A stretch of DNA of 64,000 bases from Pseudomonas fluorescens (GCF_902498065.1 NZ_CABVIR010000001.1:806001-870000); one strand, 5' to 3'; shown: positions 43,970 through 53,121, counted from the stretch's first letter. The notes: generated by a model from the letters alone, not told the origin. A program made the numbers and translations.

Positions 43970-45778
43970 TCAACGCTTACTGGATTCTTCTTCCAGCTGA
44001 TCCGACTCGAACAGCTTCGCCAGTTCCGTCCTGGCTTCCTGCGCGGTCTGCAACACCTTCGCCGCATCGTCATACACCGCATGCTGCGCTTCCAGCACTT
44101 GTTCGTCGTGATGCTTGAAACGCTTGATCCGCGCATCGGCCTGCGCCTGGGTCAGCCCCAGCCCGACCAGCGTGCGCCGGCTCATTTCCAGGCTCGAATA
44201 ATAGGTTTCCCGAATCGCCTCGGCCCCCAGGTCCACCAACCGGTGCACATGCTGACGGTTTCGGGCGCGGGCGATGATCTTGATGTGCGGGTACAGCCTG
44301 TGCACCACCTCGGCGGTTTTGATGTTGGTGTCCGGGTCATCGGTGGCGATGATGAAGTATTCCGCCTGCTCGACCTTGGCTGCGCTGAGGATTTCCGGGC
44401 GCATCGGGTCGCCGTAGAACACCGGTACGCCGCCAAAGCTGCGAGACAGCTCGATGGTTTCCACCGAGGTGTCGAGGGCGACGAACTTGATGTTCTGCGC
44501 ACGCAGAATACGGGCGACGATCTGCCCCATCCGGCCCATGCCGGCGATCACTACGCGGGGTTCGTCGGTGTCGATCTCGCGGAATTTCTCCGGCACCACC
44601 ACCGGCTGCACCTTCGGGCTGACCAATCGTGCGCAGATCAGCAACAACAGCGGCGTCACCGCCATGGATAGGGTGATCGTCAGCACCAGCAAATCGTACA
44701 GGCGCGGCTCGAACAAACCCTGATCGCGGCCAATCTTGAACACCACAAACGCAAACTCACCGCCCGCCGCCAGTACGATGCCGAGGCGAATCGCACTGAC
44801 TTTGCCCAAGCCACCGGCCAGTCGCCCCACGACAAACAGCAGCGGCAACTTGATGGCGATCAGCAGCAGCGTCAGGCCCAGTACCGTGATCGGTGCGCTG
44901 AGCAGCAGACTGAGATTCGCGCCCATGCCGACGCTGATAAAAAACAACCCGAGCAGCAAGCCCTTGAACGGTTCGATCTGCGCTTCCAGTTCGTGGCGAT
45001 ACTCGGAATCCGCCAGCAGCAAACCGGCGAGGAACGCGCCAAGCGCCATGGACACGCCGACCAGATCCATCAACCACGCGGTGCCGATCACAACCAGCAA
45101 CGCGGTGGCGGTGGAAACCTCCGGCAGACCGGTCCGGGCTACCACGCGGAACACCGGGCGCAGCAGATAACGTCCGCCGATCACCACCACGGCGATGCTG
45201 CCCAACACCCGCAAACCGTGGTTCACGTCCTCGGCAGCACTGCTGGTGTGATCGCCGCCCGCCAGCAGCGGCACCATGGCGATCAGCGGGATCGCCGCGA
45301 TGTCCTGGAACAGCAGAATCGCGAACGCGAGCCGTCCATGAGGACTGGTCAGCTCCTTGCGCTCGGCCAGGCTTTGCAGGCCGAAAGCCGTGGAGGACAG
45401 CGCCAGGCCGAGCCCCAGCACAATCGCGCTGTTCAGCGGCTGGCCAAACACGGACAGCGCCACCACGCCAATCACCGATCCGGTCAGCAGCACCTGCGCC
45501 AGACCGACACCGAACACCGCTTTGCGCATCACCCACAAGCGTCGTGGTGACAGTTCAAGGCCGATGATGAAGAGCAGCAACACCACGCCAAGTTCGGAAA
45601 TATGACTGACGCTTTGTGGGTTACCGATCAGGCCCAGTACCGACGGCCCGATAATCACGCCGGCAAACAGATAGCCCAGCACCGCCCCCAGTTGCAGGCG
45701 CTTGGCCAGAGGAACGGTGAGCACCGCCGCGAACAGAAACACGACAGCGGCTTGCAACAGGTTGCCTTCATGGGGCAT
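43970..45778 (-). CDS. Kef-type K+/H+ antiporter with RCK domain
   Basis: 602 residues from the ATG at 45778 (AGGAG upstream), the length of KefB/KefC. Twelve or so helices of the CPA2 Na+/H+ exchanger type (LGYLFAGVIIGPSVLGLIG; LFIIGLELSPRRLWVMR; LLFQDIAAIPLIA) lead to a cytoplasmic TrkA-N/RCK domain (VVIAGMGRMGQIVARIL at about 400-530) that binds nucleotide, and a charged coiled tail. Glutathione-gated K+ efflux protects against electrophiles. No kefF or kefG ancillary gene is adjacent. Confidence 0.9.
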   Translation of the reverse strand: MPHEGNLLQAAVVFLFAAVLTVPLAKRLQLGAVLGYLFAGVIIGPSVLGLIGNPQSVSHISELGVVLLLFIIGLELSPRRLWVMRKAVFGVGLAQVLLTGSVIGVVALSVFGQPLNSAIVLGLGLALSSTAFGLQSLAERKELTSPHGRLAFAILLFQDIAAIPLIAMVPLLAGGDHTSSAAEDVNHGLRVLGSIAVVVIGGRYLLRPVFRVVARTGLPEVSTATALLVVIGTAWLMDLVGVSMALGAFLAGLLLADSEYRHELEAQIEPFKGLLLGLFFISVGMGANLSLLLSAPITVLGLTLLLIAIKLPLLFVVGRLAGGLGKVSAIRLGIVLAAGGEFAFVVFKIGRDQGLFEPRLYDLLVLTITLSMAVTPLLLLICARLVSPKVQPVVVPEKFREIDTDEPRVVIAGMGRMGQIVARILRAQNIKFVALDTSVETIELSRSFGGVPVFYGDPMRPEILSAAKVEQAEYFIIATDDPDTNIKTAEVVHRLYPHIKIIARARNRQHVHRLVDLGAEAIRETYYSSLEMSRRTLVGLGLTQAQADARIKRFKHHDEQVLEAQHAVYDDAAKVLQTAQEARTELAKLFESDQLEEESSKR

Positions 45779-45964
45779 GGCGAAACTCCTGAACTCGGTA
45801 CGGCGGGGGGCACAAGGATAAAGGCTGTGACGGCAGGCGTCAGCCTGACCTGCAATGATTGTATGAAGGGCGCGTCGTTGCGTATGCCACGCGCAATCAT
45901 AAGGAATGTTTCCGTACCGTCGCAGTCGGAGTTCAGGTACCACGACATCACTGGAGGTTCACCC

Positions 45965-46270
45965 ATGAACAGCAAGACCCTTATCGCCAGCCTTGCCCTC
46001 GTCGCAGGCCTCGCCGGTATCAGCCCGATCATTCAAGCCGATGAACCGCAAAAAACCGTGCAGCCCGGCGTCAACAACACCCGCGAACTGGTGGTCGGCG
46101 ACCGCGCCCCGGATGTTTACCAGCGCAGCGAGAAGGCCATCGGCAACTGGAAGGCGAAGGGCCTGAAAGCCCCGAAAGAACAGGCGCAGTGGGTGCAGAT
46201 CAATGGCAAGTACATGATGGTGATGATCACCAACGGGACGATCATGGATATCACGCCGGTGGAGCGTTAG
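45965..46270 (+). CDS. RcnB-family periplasmic protein
   Basis: 101 residues from the ATG at 45965 (GGAGG upstream). Sec signal MNSKTLIASLALVAGLAG; the mature part carries the RcnB pattern VVGDRAPDVYQRSEKAIGNW and AQWVQINGKYMMVMITNG. RcnB homologues modulate nickel/cobalt homeostasis in the periplasm, but the short Pseudomonas forms are uncharacterised. Divergent from the Kef gene. Confidence 0.85.
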   Translation: MNSKTLIASLALVAGLAGISPIIQADEPQKTVQPGVNNTRELVVGDRAPDVYQRSEKAIGNWKAKGLKAPKEQAQWVQINGKYMMVMITNGTIMDITPVER

Positions 46271-46370
46271 GCCGCCAGCAACAATTGGCCATGGACGGTT
46301 GATTGAAATTGTCCTGGCTTGCGGTAAAGCTCCACGGCGATTTTGTTGACTGGACGTCAGGAGCGACTCG

Positions 46371-46835
46371 TTGGTAAAGAAACCCCTTTATCGCAAGGTC
46401 AATACCCGTACATGGGGTGTGCGGAGCAACGACTACTCAGGCGAGTATCGTCACCAGCGGCATACAAAAGCCGAAATCACTAGCGATGCGTTACGAAGTT
46501 CAATGCATGGAACCCGTCAGCACGGCCGCGATTACACGCCGCTGTTCAGGTTTCTGCTGTCCAGAGTGGGTGAACGTTGGGATGACGTTTTCAGCGAAGC
46601 GGTTGCTCGACTTGATCGACCAGAGCCGATTTTCTGGATGGTTGCTTTGCGCGAAAGTGAGCAGAAGGAATTCGTGAGGACAGATGAAGCCAGCTACTTC
46701 AGTGGTTTGTTCGTTGATGATCAGGGTTTGCTTGCGTCAGTAGCACCTGAGTTGACCGCCGAGAACATGCCGACGTTTTGCCGATGCTGCACCCACAGTT
46801 TCAACGGCGTTGCCTATGGCCAACGTAAAGACTGA
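46371..46835 (+). CDS. Conserved hypothetical protein with TTG start
   Basis: 154 residues from a TTG at 46371 preceded by AGGAG at good spacing; no ATG nearby gives a better start. Basic N-terminus (KKPLYRKVNTRTWGV), a middle segment SMHGTRQHGRDYTPLFRFLL, then FWMVALRESEQKEFVRTDEA and a CRCCTH cluster near the end that could bind zinc. Sequence character suggests a real protein family in Pseudomonas, but I cannot assign a function. Convergent with the diguanylate cyclase gene, 6 bases apart. Confidence 0.65.
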   Translation: MVKKPLYRKVNTRTWGVRSNDYSGEYRHQRHTKAEITSDALRSSMHGTRQHGRDYTPLFRFLLSRVGERWDDVFSEAVARLDRPEPIFWMVALRESEQKEFVRTDEASYFSGLFVDDQGLLASVAPELTAENMPTFCRCCTHSFNGVAYGQRKD

Positions 46836-46841
46836 ACTGTT

Positions 46842-47915
46842 TCATTCAACCCGACTATGGCTCAACCCTTGCTCACCCAACCGGTACTGATTGTTCCCGC
46901 TGCGTTTAGCCGCATACATCGCCAGGTCGGCAATATGAATCAATCGGTCCATGCTCGGCGCATGGTCCGGGAACACCGCGACGCCCAGGCTGGTGCCGAT
47001 GTGGCGCTGGTCGTTGCCGATGGTCACCGGCGGCGAGAGTTCGACGAAAATTTTCTGGCAGATACGCCGGGCTTCGTCTTGCAGGCTGCCACCTTGAGGC
47101 AGGCCCTGGAGGATGACCACGAATTCGTCGCCGCCGATGCGGGCGACGGTATCGGTTGCGCGCAGGATCTTCTTCAGGCGCGTGGCGGTGGTGACGAGGA
47201 CGCGGTCACCGGCGGCATGGCCGTAATGGTCGTTGATGGCCTTGAAACCATTGAGGTCGACGAACACCAGGGCTACTCGCGTGGCAGTGATTCGCGCCTG
47301 CTCAAGTGCTTGGGACAGGCGTTCTTCGAGCACCAATCGATTGGGCAGGCCGGTCAACGGGTCGAAGTGGGCCAGGTGCTGCAAGTAACTGGCGGACGCT
47401 TTTTCCTCGGTGATGTCACGGACCACGCCCATCATTTTGATCGTTTCATCGTGATCGTTCTTCACCACGTTGCCGGTCTCGCGTAGCCAGCGAATGGTGC
47501 CGTCGGGCCAGATCACCCGGTATTCCTCGTCATGATTCTCGCCGGTTTCCAGGCAACGCAGCTCACCGGCCCGCACCCTGACCCGGTCGTCGGGGTGCAC
47601 GCAGGCGCAAAACAAGGCGTAGGAGGGCGTCACTTCGCCGATCTTGAAGCCGAACATGCCGTAAATCGCCTCGGACCAGTAGAGGCGATCGGTGTCGACA
47701 TCCCAGTCCCAGGTGCCGATCCTGGCGAAATACTGGCTGCGTTTGAAGCGTTCGGCGTCGCCATCCTGGTGGATGGTTTGCCGTTCGGACAGGTTGGTAA
47801 TCAGCGCACGATACTCGGCCAACTGCTTTCGGTGCGAGCGTTCGCGGCAGATCAGCAGGATGATCAGGGCAACTACCAATGAGCCGAGGGCTGCGCTGGT
47901 CCAGACAACATTCAT
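46842..47915 (-). CDS. PAS-GGDEF diguanylate cyclase
   Basis: 357 residues: one N-terminal membrane helix (SLVVALIILLICR), a PAS domain with PAC motif (about 60-172; FARIGTWDWDVDTDRLYWSE; EYRVIWPDGTIRWLRETGNV) and a GGDEF domain (about 180-345). The active site GGDEF is intact and preceded by an RxxD inhibitory site (RATD five residues before GGDEF), so it should make c-di-GMP with product inhibition. Membrane-anchored; the PAS ligand is unknown. Monocistronic. Confidence 0.93.
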   Translation of the reverse strand: MNVVWTSAALGSLVVALIILLICRERSHRKQLAEYRALITNLSERQTIHQDGDAERFKRSQYFARIGTWDWDVDTDRLYWSEAIYGMFGFKIGEVTPSYALFCACVHPDDRVRVRAGELRCLETGENHDEEYRVIWPDGTIRWLRETGNVVKNDHDETIKMMGVVRDITEEKASASYLQHLAHFDPLTGLPNRLVLEERLSQALEQARITATRVALVFVDLNGFKAINDHYGHAAGDRVLVTTATRLKKILRATDTVARIGGDEFVVILQGLPQGGSLQDEARRICQKIFVELSPPVTIGNDQRHIGTSLGVAVFPDHAPSMDRLIHIADLAMYAAKRSGNNQYRLGEQGLSHSRVE

Positions 47916-47999
47916 TCAGGGTTTGCCATCATGGCGTGCCATCATCAAGAAAAGGTGTGCTTATGTTAGTTCACACGCTTGCTCAATTGCACGGTCCCC

Positions 48000-48323
48000 C
48001 TAAAGAAGTACACCTTTGTCCCACAACTGCACCAGTTCCCCCGGGGCCTGATCCTCGGGGACATTCAGCACCCATCCACCGTCCTGATCATTGAGGCGCA
48101 AGCGCACTTCGATTTGATAGAAGCGTTGATCACCCTGACCGCAAGACTCCCGGGCCAGTGGCAGGCAACCCTCCAGCAACGTGCCGATACGCGCGCGCTG
48201 ATCGATATCACATTGCGCGAATTCGATTTCGCGAGGACGGGTGAGGGCGTGAACAGCCGCGAAACCGCCCTGGCGAGAGAGTCGCACCACGGTATCATCG
48301 CCCAGTGTCGGCAGCGTTTTCAT
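48000..48323 (-). CDS. Emfourin, protealysin-type protease inhibitor
   Basis: 107 residues from the ATG at 48323, overlapping the stop of the M4 protease gene in ATGA. Starts MKTLPTLGDDTVVRLSRQGG and carries the conserved family core LARESCGQGDQRFYQIEVRL. No signal peptide. Emfourin is the cognate cytoplasmic inhibitor encoded with protealysin-like proteases, and the overlap keeps enzyme and inhibitor in step. Confidence 0.85.
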   Translation of the reverse strand: MKTLPTLGDDTVVRLSRQGGFAAVHALTRPREIEFAQCDIDQRARIGTLLEGCLPLARESCGQGDQRFYQIEVRLRLNDQDGGWVLNVPEDQAPGELVQLWDKGVLL

Positions 48324-49384
48324 GAACCCTCCTGCGTCAGTTTGACCCCCACCTCGGCCCACCCGTGTGCTACCGCCCGCGCCTCATCGGCACCGAAGCG
48401 GTGGCGGGCGTGGGCGAGGGTCAGTTGCGCGAACTGCTCGAACGACGCTTCGCCGCCCAATCGTTTGTCGCACAGCGTGTCGTACCAGATGCGCCCGGCC
48501 TTCTCCCACGCAAACCCGCCCAAGGTTTCGGCCACCAGATAAAACGCTCGATTGGGGATGCCGGAATTGATGTGCACGCCGCCATTGTCTTCCCGGGTGA
48601 TGACGAATTTGCGCATGTGCTCCGGTTGTGGGTCCTTGCCCAGCAGCGGGTCGTCGTAAGCCGTGCCCGGATGAGCCATCGACCGCAAGCCGATGCCCTT
48701 GATGCGAGGCGTCAGCAAGTCAGCACCAATCAACCAGTCCGCCTCTGCGGCCGTCTGGCCGAGCACATGTTGCTTGATCAGCACGCCGAAAACGTCCGAA
48801 ATCGATTCATTCAATGCCCCCGACTGGTTGGCGTAGACCAGGCCGGCTTCGCTTTCGATCACGCCGTGTGTCAACTCGTGCCCGATGACATCCAGCGAGC
48901 GGGTGAAGCGCTCGAAGATCTCGCCGTCGCCGTCCCCGAAGACCATTTGCGCGCCATTCCAAAAGGCATTTTCGTAATCCTGGCCGTAATGCACGCTGCC
49001 GATCAGCGCAAAACCCTGATTGTCGATGGAGTCGCGGCCCAGCACTTTCCAGAAAAAATCATGACTGGCGCCCATTGCATCGTAAGCCTCATCCACCGCA
49101 GGATCGCCCGTCGCTGGCTGGCCCTCAAGGCGTGCAGGCATTCCCGGCAGCAGCATTTTGCCTTGCGCATCATGAATGCTGCGCTGGAGCTGGCCGGGTT
49201 GAACCGAGGGGGGCAGGATCGCCGCCGCAGCAGAAGGCACCGGTGAGCCCGGCGTGTGCCGAAGTGTGCGCACGTGTGTCAGCGTGAGCATCGCGCTGGA
49301 GCGTTGATGCTCGGACCCGTGGGCGATGATTCGATTGAGAATGTAGGGCGGAATGAAACTGCGCAGTGATCCTGGGTCGGTCAT
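48320..49384 (-). CDS. Protealysin-like M4 metalloprotease
   Basis: 354 residues. A short propeptide with the PPYIL element (RSFIPPYILNRI), as in protealysin, replaces the long FTP/PepSY prodomain of thermolysin; there is no signal peptide. Zinc ligands H169-E170-x2-H173 (GHELTHG) and E193 (NESISD), plus catalytic H271 (GGVHINSG), are complete. Protealysins act in the cytoplasm or are released by unusual routes and are linked to invasion and actin cleavage. Forms an operon with its inhibitor. Confidence 0.93.
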   Translation of the reverse strand: MTDPGSLRSFIPPYILNRIIAHGSEHQRSSAMLTLTHVRTLRHTPGSPVPSAAAAILPPSVQPGQLQRSIHDAQGKMLLPGMPARLEGQPATGDPAVDEAYDAMGASHDFFWKVLGRDSIDNQGFALIGSVHYGQDYENAFWNGAQMVFGDGDGEIFERFTRSLDVIGHELTHGVIESEAGLVYANQSGALNESISDVFGVLIKQHVLGQTAAEADWLIGADLLTPRIKGIGLRSMAHPGTAYDDPLLGKDPQPEHMRKFVITREDNGGVHINSGIPNRAFYLVAETLGGFAWEKAGRIWYDTLCDKRLGGEASFEQFAQLTLAHARHRFGADEARAVAHGWAEVGVKLTQEGS

Positions 49385-49526
49385 CAGAGCATCCTTTCCT
49401 GAGCACGAAGTCGATACTCATGTGAGTGGGTGCAGAGGGTTCAGTTCCATGGATTGCCTTCGGCGCCGAATTCTGCGAAAACCTCCGTCCGCGCCCCGGA
49501 CCGGGCGACCGTAAACGAGTAGAAGC

Positions 49527-49865
49527 ATGAACGACGAACTGCAAATCATCGATATCGAGCCGGGCAACGGCAAAGCCGCCGTCAAAGGTGCACTGATCAC
49601 CACCCAGTATCGTGGCTGGCTGGAAGACGGTACCGAATTCGATTCTTCCTACAGCCGAGGCAAGCCTTTCCAGTGTGTGATTGGCACGGGTAGGGTTATC
49701 AAGGGTTGGGACCAGGGCATCATGGGCATGCAGGTCGGCGGCAAGCGCAAGTTGCGGGTGCCAGCGCACCTTGCCTATGGCGAGCGAACCATGGGCAAGA
49801 TCACGCCGAATTCGAACCTGATTTTCGAGATTGAATTGCTGGAAGTGCTGACGCGGGATGATTGA
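49527..49865 (+). CDS. FKBP-type peptidyl-prolyl cis-trans isomerase
   Basis: 112 residues forming one FKBP domain without signal peptide: VKGALITTQYRGWLEDGTEF, VIGTGRVIKGWDQGIMGM, VPAHLAYGERTMGKITPNSN, LIFEIELLEV. The active-site aromatic residues (Y, W, F, Y) are in place. Cytoplasmic folding catalyst. Downstream hairpin AACCTGTCATC/GATGGCAGGTT near 49891-49925 may be its terminator. Confidence 0.92.
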   Translation: MNDELQIIDIEPGNGKAAVKGALITTQYRGWLEDGTEFDSSYSRGKPFQCVIGTGRVIKGWDQGIMGMQVGGKRKLRVPAHLAYGERTMGKITPNSNLIFEIELLEVLTRDD

Positions 49866-49968
49866 TTTGTTGGTTGTGGCCTGAAAACACAAACCTGTCA
49901 TCTAGCTTAGAGGTGATGGCAGGTTCTATGTTCTGGAAGAGGAGAATTTCCGATTTTGATTTAGCGAG

Positions 49969-50304
49969 TCAGATGAAAGTCTCAATATCATCTAGCGTGT
50001 CAGCAACCGTCGCTTCAAGCGTCGGGAATTTTGTTTTCGCAGTATCGAGGGCGGGAAGCACCGTGTTCATATCCAATGTTCCGTGTCTGCGGGCTATATG
50101 ACCGAGCGATGTGATAGCCGATGCCACGACCCGTTCGCTGCTGCTGTCGAGGTAATTCAAGCAAATGGTCTGAGCCCAGATTCTGTCCTGCTCATTCAAG
50201 CCAATGGAAATCAATGCGGAGACAACATCCGCTTCTAAGCCGCTATCAAGAAGACTGACCGTTTCGTCGTGGCTTATTGATGGATCTTGATAGAGAAGAC
50301 TCAC
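49969..50304 (-). CDS. HEAT-repeat-like small protein, possible second immunity protein
   Basis: 111 residues, helical, with repeat-like segments (DVVSALISIGLNEQDRIWAQ; LDSSSERVVASAITSLGHIA). No signal peptide. It lies 5 bases after the bacteriocin immunity gene on the same strand. HEAT-like small proteins are often encoded behind polymorphic toxins as immunity proteins, but they also occur as passenger genes. Its A+T content is higher than the surrounding genes, like the rest of this bacteriocin module, suggesting transfer. Confidence 0.65.
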   Translation of the reverse strand: MSLLYQDPSISHDETVSLLDSGLEADVVSALISIGLNEQDRIWAQTICLNYLDSSSERVVASAITSLGHIARRHGTLDMNTVLPALDTAKTKFPTLEATVADTLDDIETFI

Positions 50305-50308
50305 CTCT

Positions 50309-50548
50309 CTAACTTCTTACCCCTATGAATAGATCCAGTTCTGTCGGCAACTGCTCATTGAGAGCTAGAACGAGTCGCTGGACCTGCTCGCTAGTTAGCA
50401 ACCATTCTCCATCCGCGCACTCATCAAGACTTTTCCATCCAAGCACCTCCATTACCAAGGCTTCAAACTCTGGCCGAACGGTAAGTTGGTATTTTAATGA
50501 GTCATCCTCAACGTCACCTTTTAAAAATCCACTAATCCATAAAAACAT
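50309..50548 (-). CDS. Pyocin S6/colicin E3-type immunity protein
   Basis: 79 residues, starting MFLWISGFLKGDVEDDSLKY, with VMEVLGWKSLDECADGEWLL and LPTELDLFIGV. This matches the pyocin S6 immunity family: small acidic proteins that bind the nuclease domain of E3-type ribonuclease bacteriocins. It begins 16 bases after the bacteriocin stop, in the order expected for a toxin-immunity pair. Confidence 0.85.
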   Translation of the reverse strand: MFLWISGFLKGDVEDDSLKYQLTVRPEFEALVMEVLGWKSLDECADGEWLLTSEQVQRLVLALNEQLPTELDLFIGVRS

Positions 50549-50563
50549 AGCTATTTTCCTTAT

Positions 50564-51781
50564 TCATTTCGCGGTGAATCTACCGGGAGTTGCGGGATCT
50601 ATCTGCTCCCCTGTTTCGTGGTTGAACTCTCCAATATGCTTACCTTGCTTGTCATAAATCTCTATGGCACCTGTCTTGCTGTCCCATTCATATATTCGCC
50701 CCTTTCGGTCCTTCCACCGACTTCGTTTGCCTCCACCGCCCTGAACACTGCTTTTCGATTTAACAGGGAGGGCATCTGGGAATGCAGGTAATGACAGCGG
50801 GGGCCGGTGGTACTTTATATCACCGCCAAGGGCAGGTCTTGAAATCACGATATACAGCGACTGCACACCAGAGTCAGCCGGGAATACAAGAATGAAATCC
50901 TTGTATTCCGGCGGGTAGATCGGATTGACGATGATGCTGTCTGCAGCCGGTGTAGGCGGATAAATCCAGATGTGCGGGGCTTGTGGAGCGCCTTCAAGCG
51001 CTGGGATTCCCGAATTGCCGGACGGGTCTGCGGCGGGTGTCCATATCAGTTTTATCCCGTTACCAAAGTCAGCCACCTGTTGAGAGTCTTGAGTTATGAA
51101 CTGCACGACCGGAATCATTTCCCAATCTCTGCGCGTCTGGGTGTTGTACCCATAGCCCTTTAAAGTGCCATCGGCCAGTTGTTCTACATACAGGCGGATA
51201 CGTGAACGACCTTCCTTGAGTGACTTGAGCTGTTCTTCTGAATATAGGGAACTGTCCCCGAGACTGGACGGCCAGAGCAGCGCAACGACACCCGCCAAAG
51301 CGCCGGCAGCAAGACCAGCAGTCATTATTCCTGGACCCACGGCAACAGTGGTCCCGAAACCAGTCGTTCCAACCCCGCCCAAGAAAAGCGTTCCAAGTGA
51401 ACCGGGTAACGCACCACCGCTGATTTTTTTGAGAGGAATGTTTCCCGCTGCGTCCCTTTCGCGACCACCCAGAAGAGAGAAGTTTCCGTAGTCAGTCAGT
51501 TTCTCGACAGGAACAAATCCCGCTGGGTTGTCGTGGTTGATTACTCCGTCCGGGAGGTTGCAACTTTTGGTGAACACACAACCCTTGGTCCGATTTTCCC
51601 GCAGAGGCTGCCTGATATGACGATCTTCGTAGGCCTGCTGCCGGGCCATCATGTCGTCATAGGATTTTTGTCTGGCATCCCGCTCCGCCAGTTCAGTGGC
51701 GGTCATGTATCGGGTGGTGATGTGATGCCCATCACCTGATGGTGGGTTTTGAACCCGTGGGATGTCTATTTTGCGAGACAT
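50564..51781 (-). CDS. S-type pyocin/colicin E3-like ribonuclease bacteriocin
   Basis: 405 residues. A disordered N-terminus, a Gly-rich hydrophobic segment (TLFLGGVGTTGFGTTVAVG, about 130-175), a pyocin S translocation-type domain (about 190-345) and a C-terminal E3-like rRNase domain (GGKRSRWKDRKGRIYEWDSK; AIEIYDKQGKHIGEFNHETG) are visible. Colicin E3's catalytic Asp and Glu are kept (WDSK and the Glu of AIE), but the catalytic His position holds Thr. There is no large receptor-binding domain, so delivery may be by contact-dependent or type VI route rather than as a classical S-pyocin. Confidence 0.85.
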   Translation of the reverse strand: MSRKIDIPRVQNPPSGDGHHITTRYMTATELAERDARQKSYDDMMARQQAYEDRHIRQPLRENRTKGCVFTKSCNLPDGVINHDNPAGFVPVEKLTDYGNFSLLGGRERDAAGNIPLKKISGGALPGSLGTLFLGGVGTTGFGTTVAVGPGIMTAGLAAGALAGVVALLWPSSLGDSSLYSEEQLKSLKEGRSRIRLYVEQLADGTLKGYGYNTQTRRDWEMIPVVQFITQDSQQVADFGNGIKLIWTPAADPSGNSGIPALEGAPQAPHIWIYPPTPAADSIIVNPIYPPEYKDFILVFPADSGVQSLYIVISRPALGGDIKYHRPPLSLPAFPDALPVKSKSSVQGGGGKRSRWKDRKGRIYEWDSKTGAIEIYDKQGKHIGEFNHETGEQIDPATPGRFTAK

Positions 51782-52005
51782 GAGCGTCCTTGTTTCATCC
51801 GTTGAGAACGATGCGGACGCTATCTCGTTAAGGCTATTCCTGGCTGTAGGACGGATCTGAAAACATGCCTGCTGTTACAAGTTCGACTCGATTGATCTTT
51901 CCTGAGCGGACGTAGTTGTTGGCAATGGTGGAGGGCGTTTTCCCGTAGATGTACGCGCGAAAACGATGTGTCACTAGTCATTCCCCATCGTCGGAACGCC
52001 GCCCG

Positions 52006-52060
52006 CAGCAAGCCGGCTCCTTCAGGGGCAGCGCAGTACCTGTAGGAGCCGGCCTGGCGA
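52006..52060. repeat. REP pair
   Basis: GCAGCAAGCCGGCTCCTTCAGG at about 52006 and TGTAGGAGCCGGCCTGGCGA at 52041-52060 form an inverted pair between the bacteriocin and D-cysteine desulfhydrase genes. Confidence 0.7.
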
Positions 52061-52089
52061 TGAACGATAACGCGCTCAATCTGGCGTCG

Positions 52090-53121
52090 CTAACCCTGAA
52101 ACGTCTCGCGATACGCATACAACCCCGGTGTCCCGCCCGTCATTACAAACAGCACGTTGTCCCCGTCGCGAAAACGTTCCTGCTTGAAATCCGCCACCAA
52201 CCCGGCAAACGCCTTGCCGGAGTACACCGGATCTATCAGCAAACCTTCGGCGCGAGCCATCAGGCGTACGGCGTCTTGCATGGCCTGGGTCGGCAGACCG
52301 TAACCCTCGCCCAACTGACTGCCGTCAATCACGATGTCCTCGGGCCGTACGATGGCGTCGCTGCCCAGTAACGCCAAGGTGTCCTGGGTCAGTTTCAGGG
52401 TTCGGGTCGCTGACGAGTCTCGATCCGATAACACCGAGTAAGACTTGACGACCGCTGTGCCTCGGCCCAGCAACTGGAAACCGCTCGCGAGCCCGGCGTG
52501 GGTGCCGGCGCTGCCGTTGGGCACCACGACTTGGTTGAAGGTGAGGCCGAGCGCCGTCTCCTGCTCCGCGATTTCCGCCGCGCAACGCGCATAGCCGAGA
52601 CTGCCCAGCGGGGTTGAGCCACCCATGGAAATCACCAACACCTTGCGCCCTGATTCCCGAAGTTGCGCCGCCCGAGTCTCGGCCCGGGCGAGTGAGTCGG
52701 TGCCTGCGGCAAGCACTTGTAGCTGTGCGCCAAACAATTGGTCGAGCAGAACGTTGCCGTTAAGTTCGTAATCCACCTCGGATTTGGGGACGGAGCGGGT
52801 GAGGATCAATTCACAGTCAATGCCCAAACGCGCACAGACCGCCGCGGTCAGTCGCGCATGGTTGGACTGAACGCCGCCCACGGTAATGACCGTATCGATG
52901 CCGGCCTGCTGCGCAGCACCAATGTGGAATTCGAGTTTGCGCAGCTTGTTGCCGCCACCGCCCAGCAACATGTGATCGTCGCGCTTGAGAAACAGGCGGG
53001 TTCCCCGGGTCTCCAGGCCCAATAGCTGCTCGATACGTTCGGCGCGCTGAATGGGTGTTGGACCTTGCAGGAGGTCTGCTCGCGCAAAAGCATTGAGGGA
53101 CTTGTCCAGTTGGGTTTGCAT
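52090..53121 (-). CDS. D-cysteine desulfhydrase / ACC-deaminase-like PLP enzyme
   Basis: 343 residues from the ATG at 53121 (GAGGCG upstream). Fold-type II PLP enzyme with Schiff-base Lys K59 in LLGGGGNKLRKLEF, the QSNHARLTAA motif and GTHAGLASG. The sequence is closer to DcyD-type D-cysteine desulfhydrases than to true ACC deaminases, whose active-site Tyr/Glu pattern I could not confirm. It makes pyruvate, sulphide and ammonia from D-cysteine, or acts on related beta-substituted D-amino acids. Monocistronic. Confidence 0.85.
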   Translation of the reverse strand: MQTQLDKSLNAFARADLLQGPTPIQRAERIEQLLGLETRGTRLFLKRDDHMLLGGGGNKLRKLEFHIGAAQQAGIDTVITVGGVQSNHARLTAAVCARLGIDCELILTRSVPKSEVDYELNGNVLLDQLFGAQLQVLAAGTDSLARAETRAAQLRESGRKVLVISMGGSTPLGSLGYARCAAEIAEQETALGLTFNQVVVPNGSAGTHAGLASGFQLLGRGTAVVKSYSVLSDRDSSATRTLKLTQDTLALLGSDAIVRPEDIVIDGSQLGEGYGLPTQAMQDAVRLMARAEGLLIDPVYSGKAFAGLVADFKQERFRDGDNVLFVMTGGTPGLYAYRETFQG

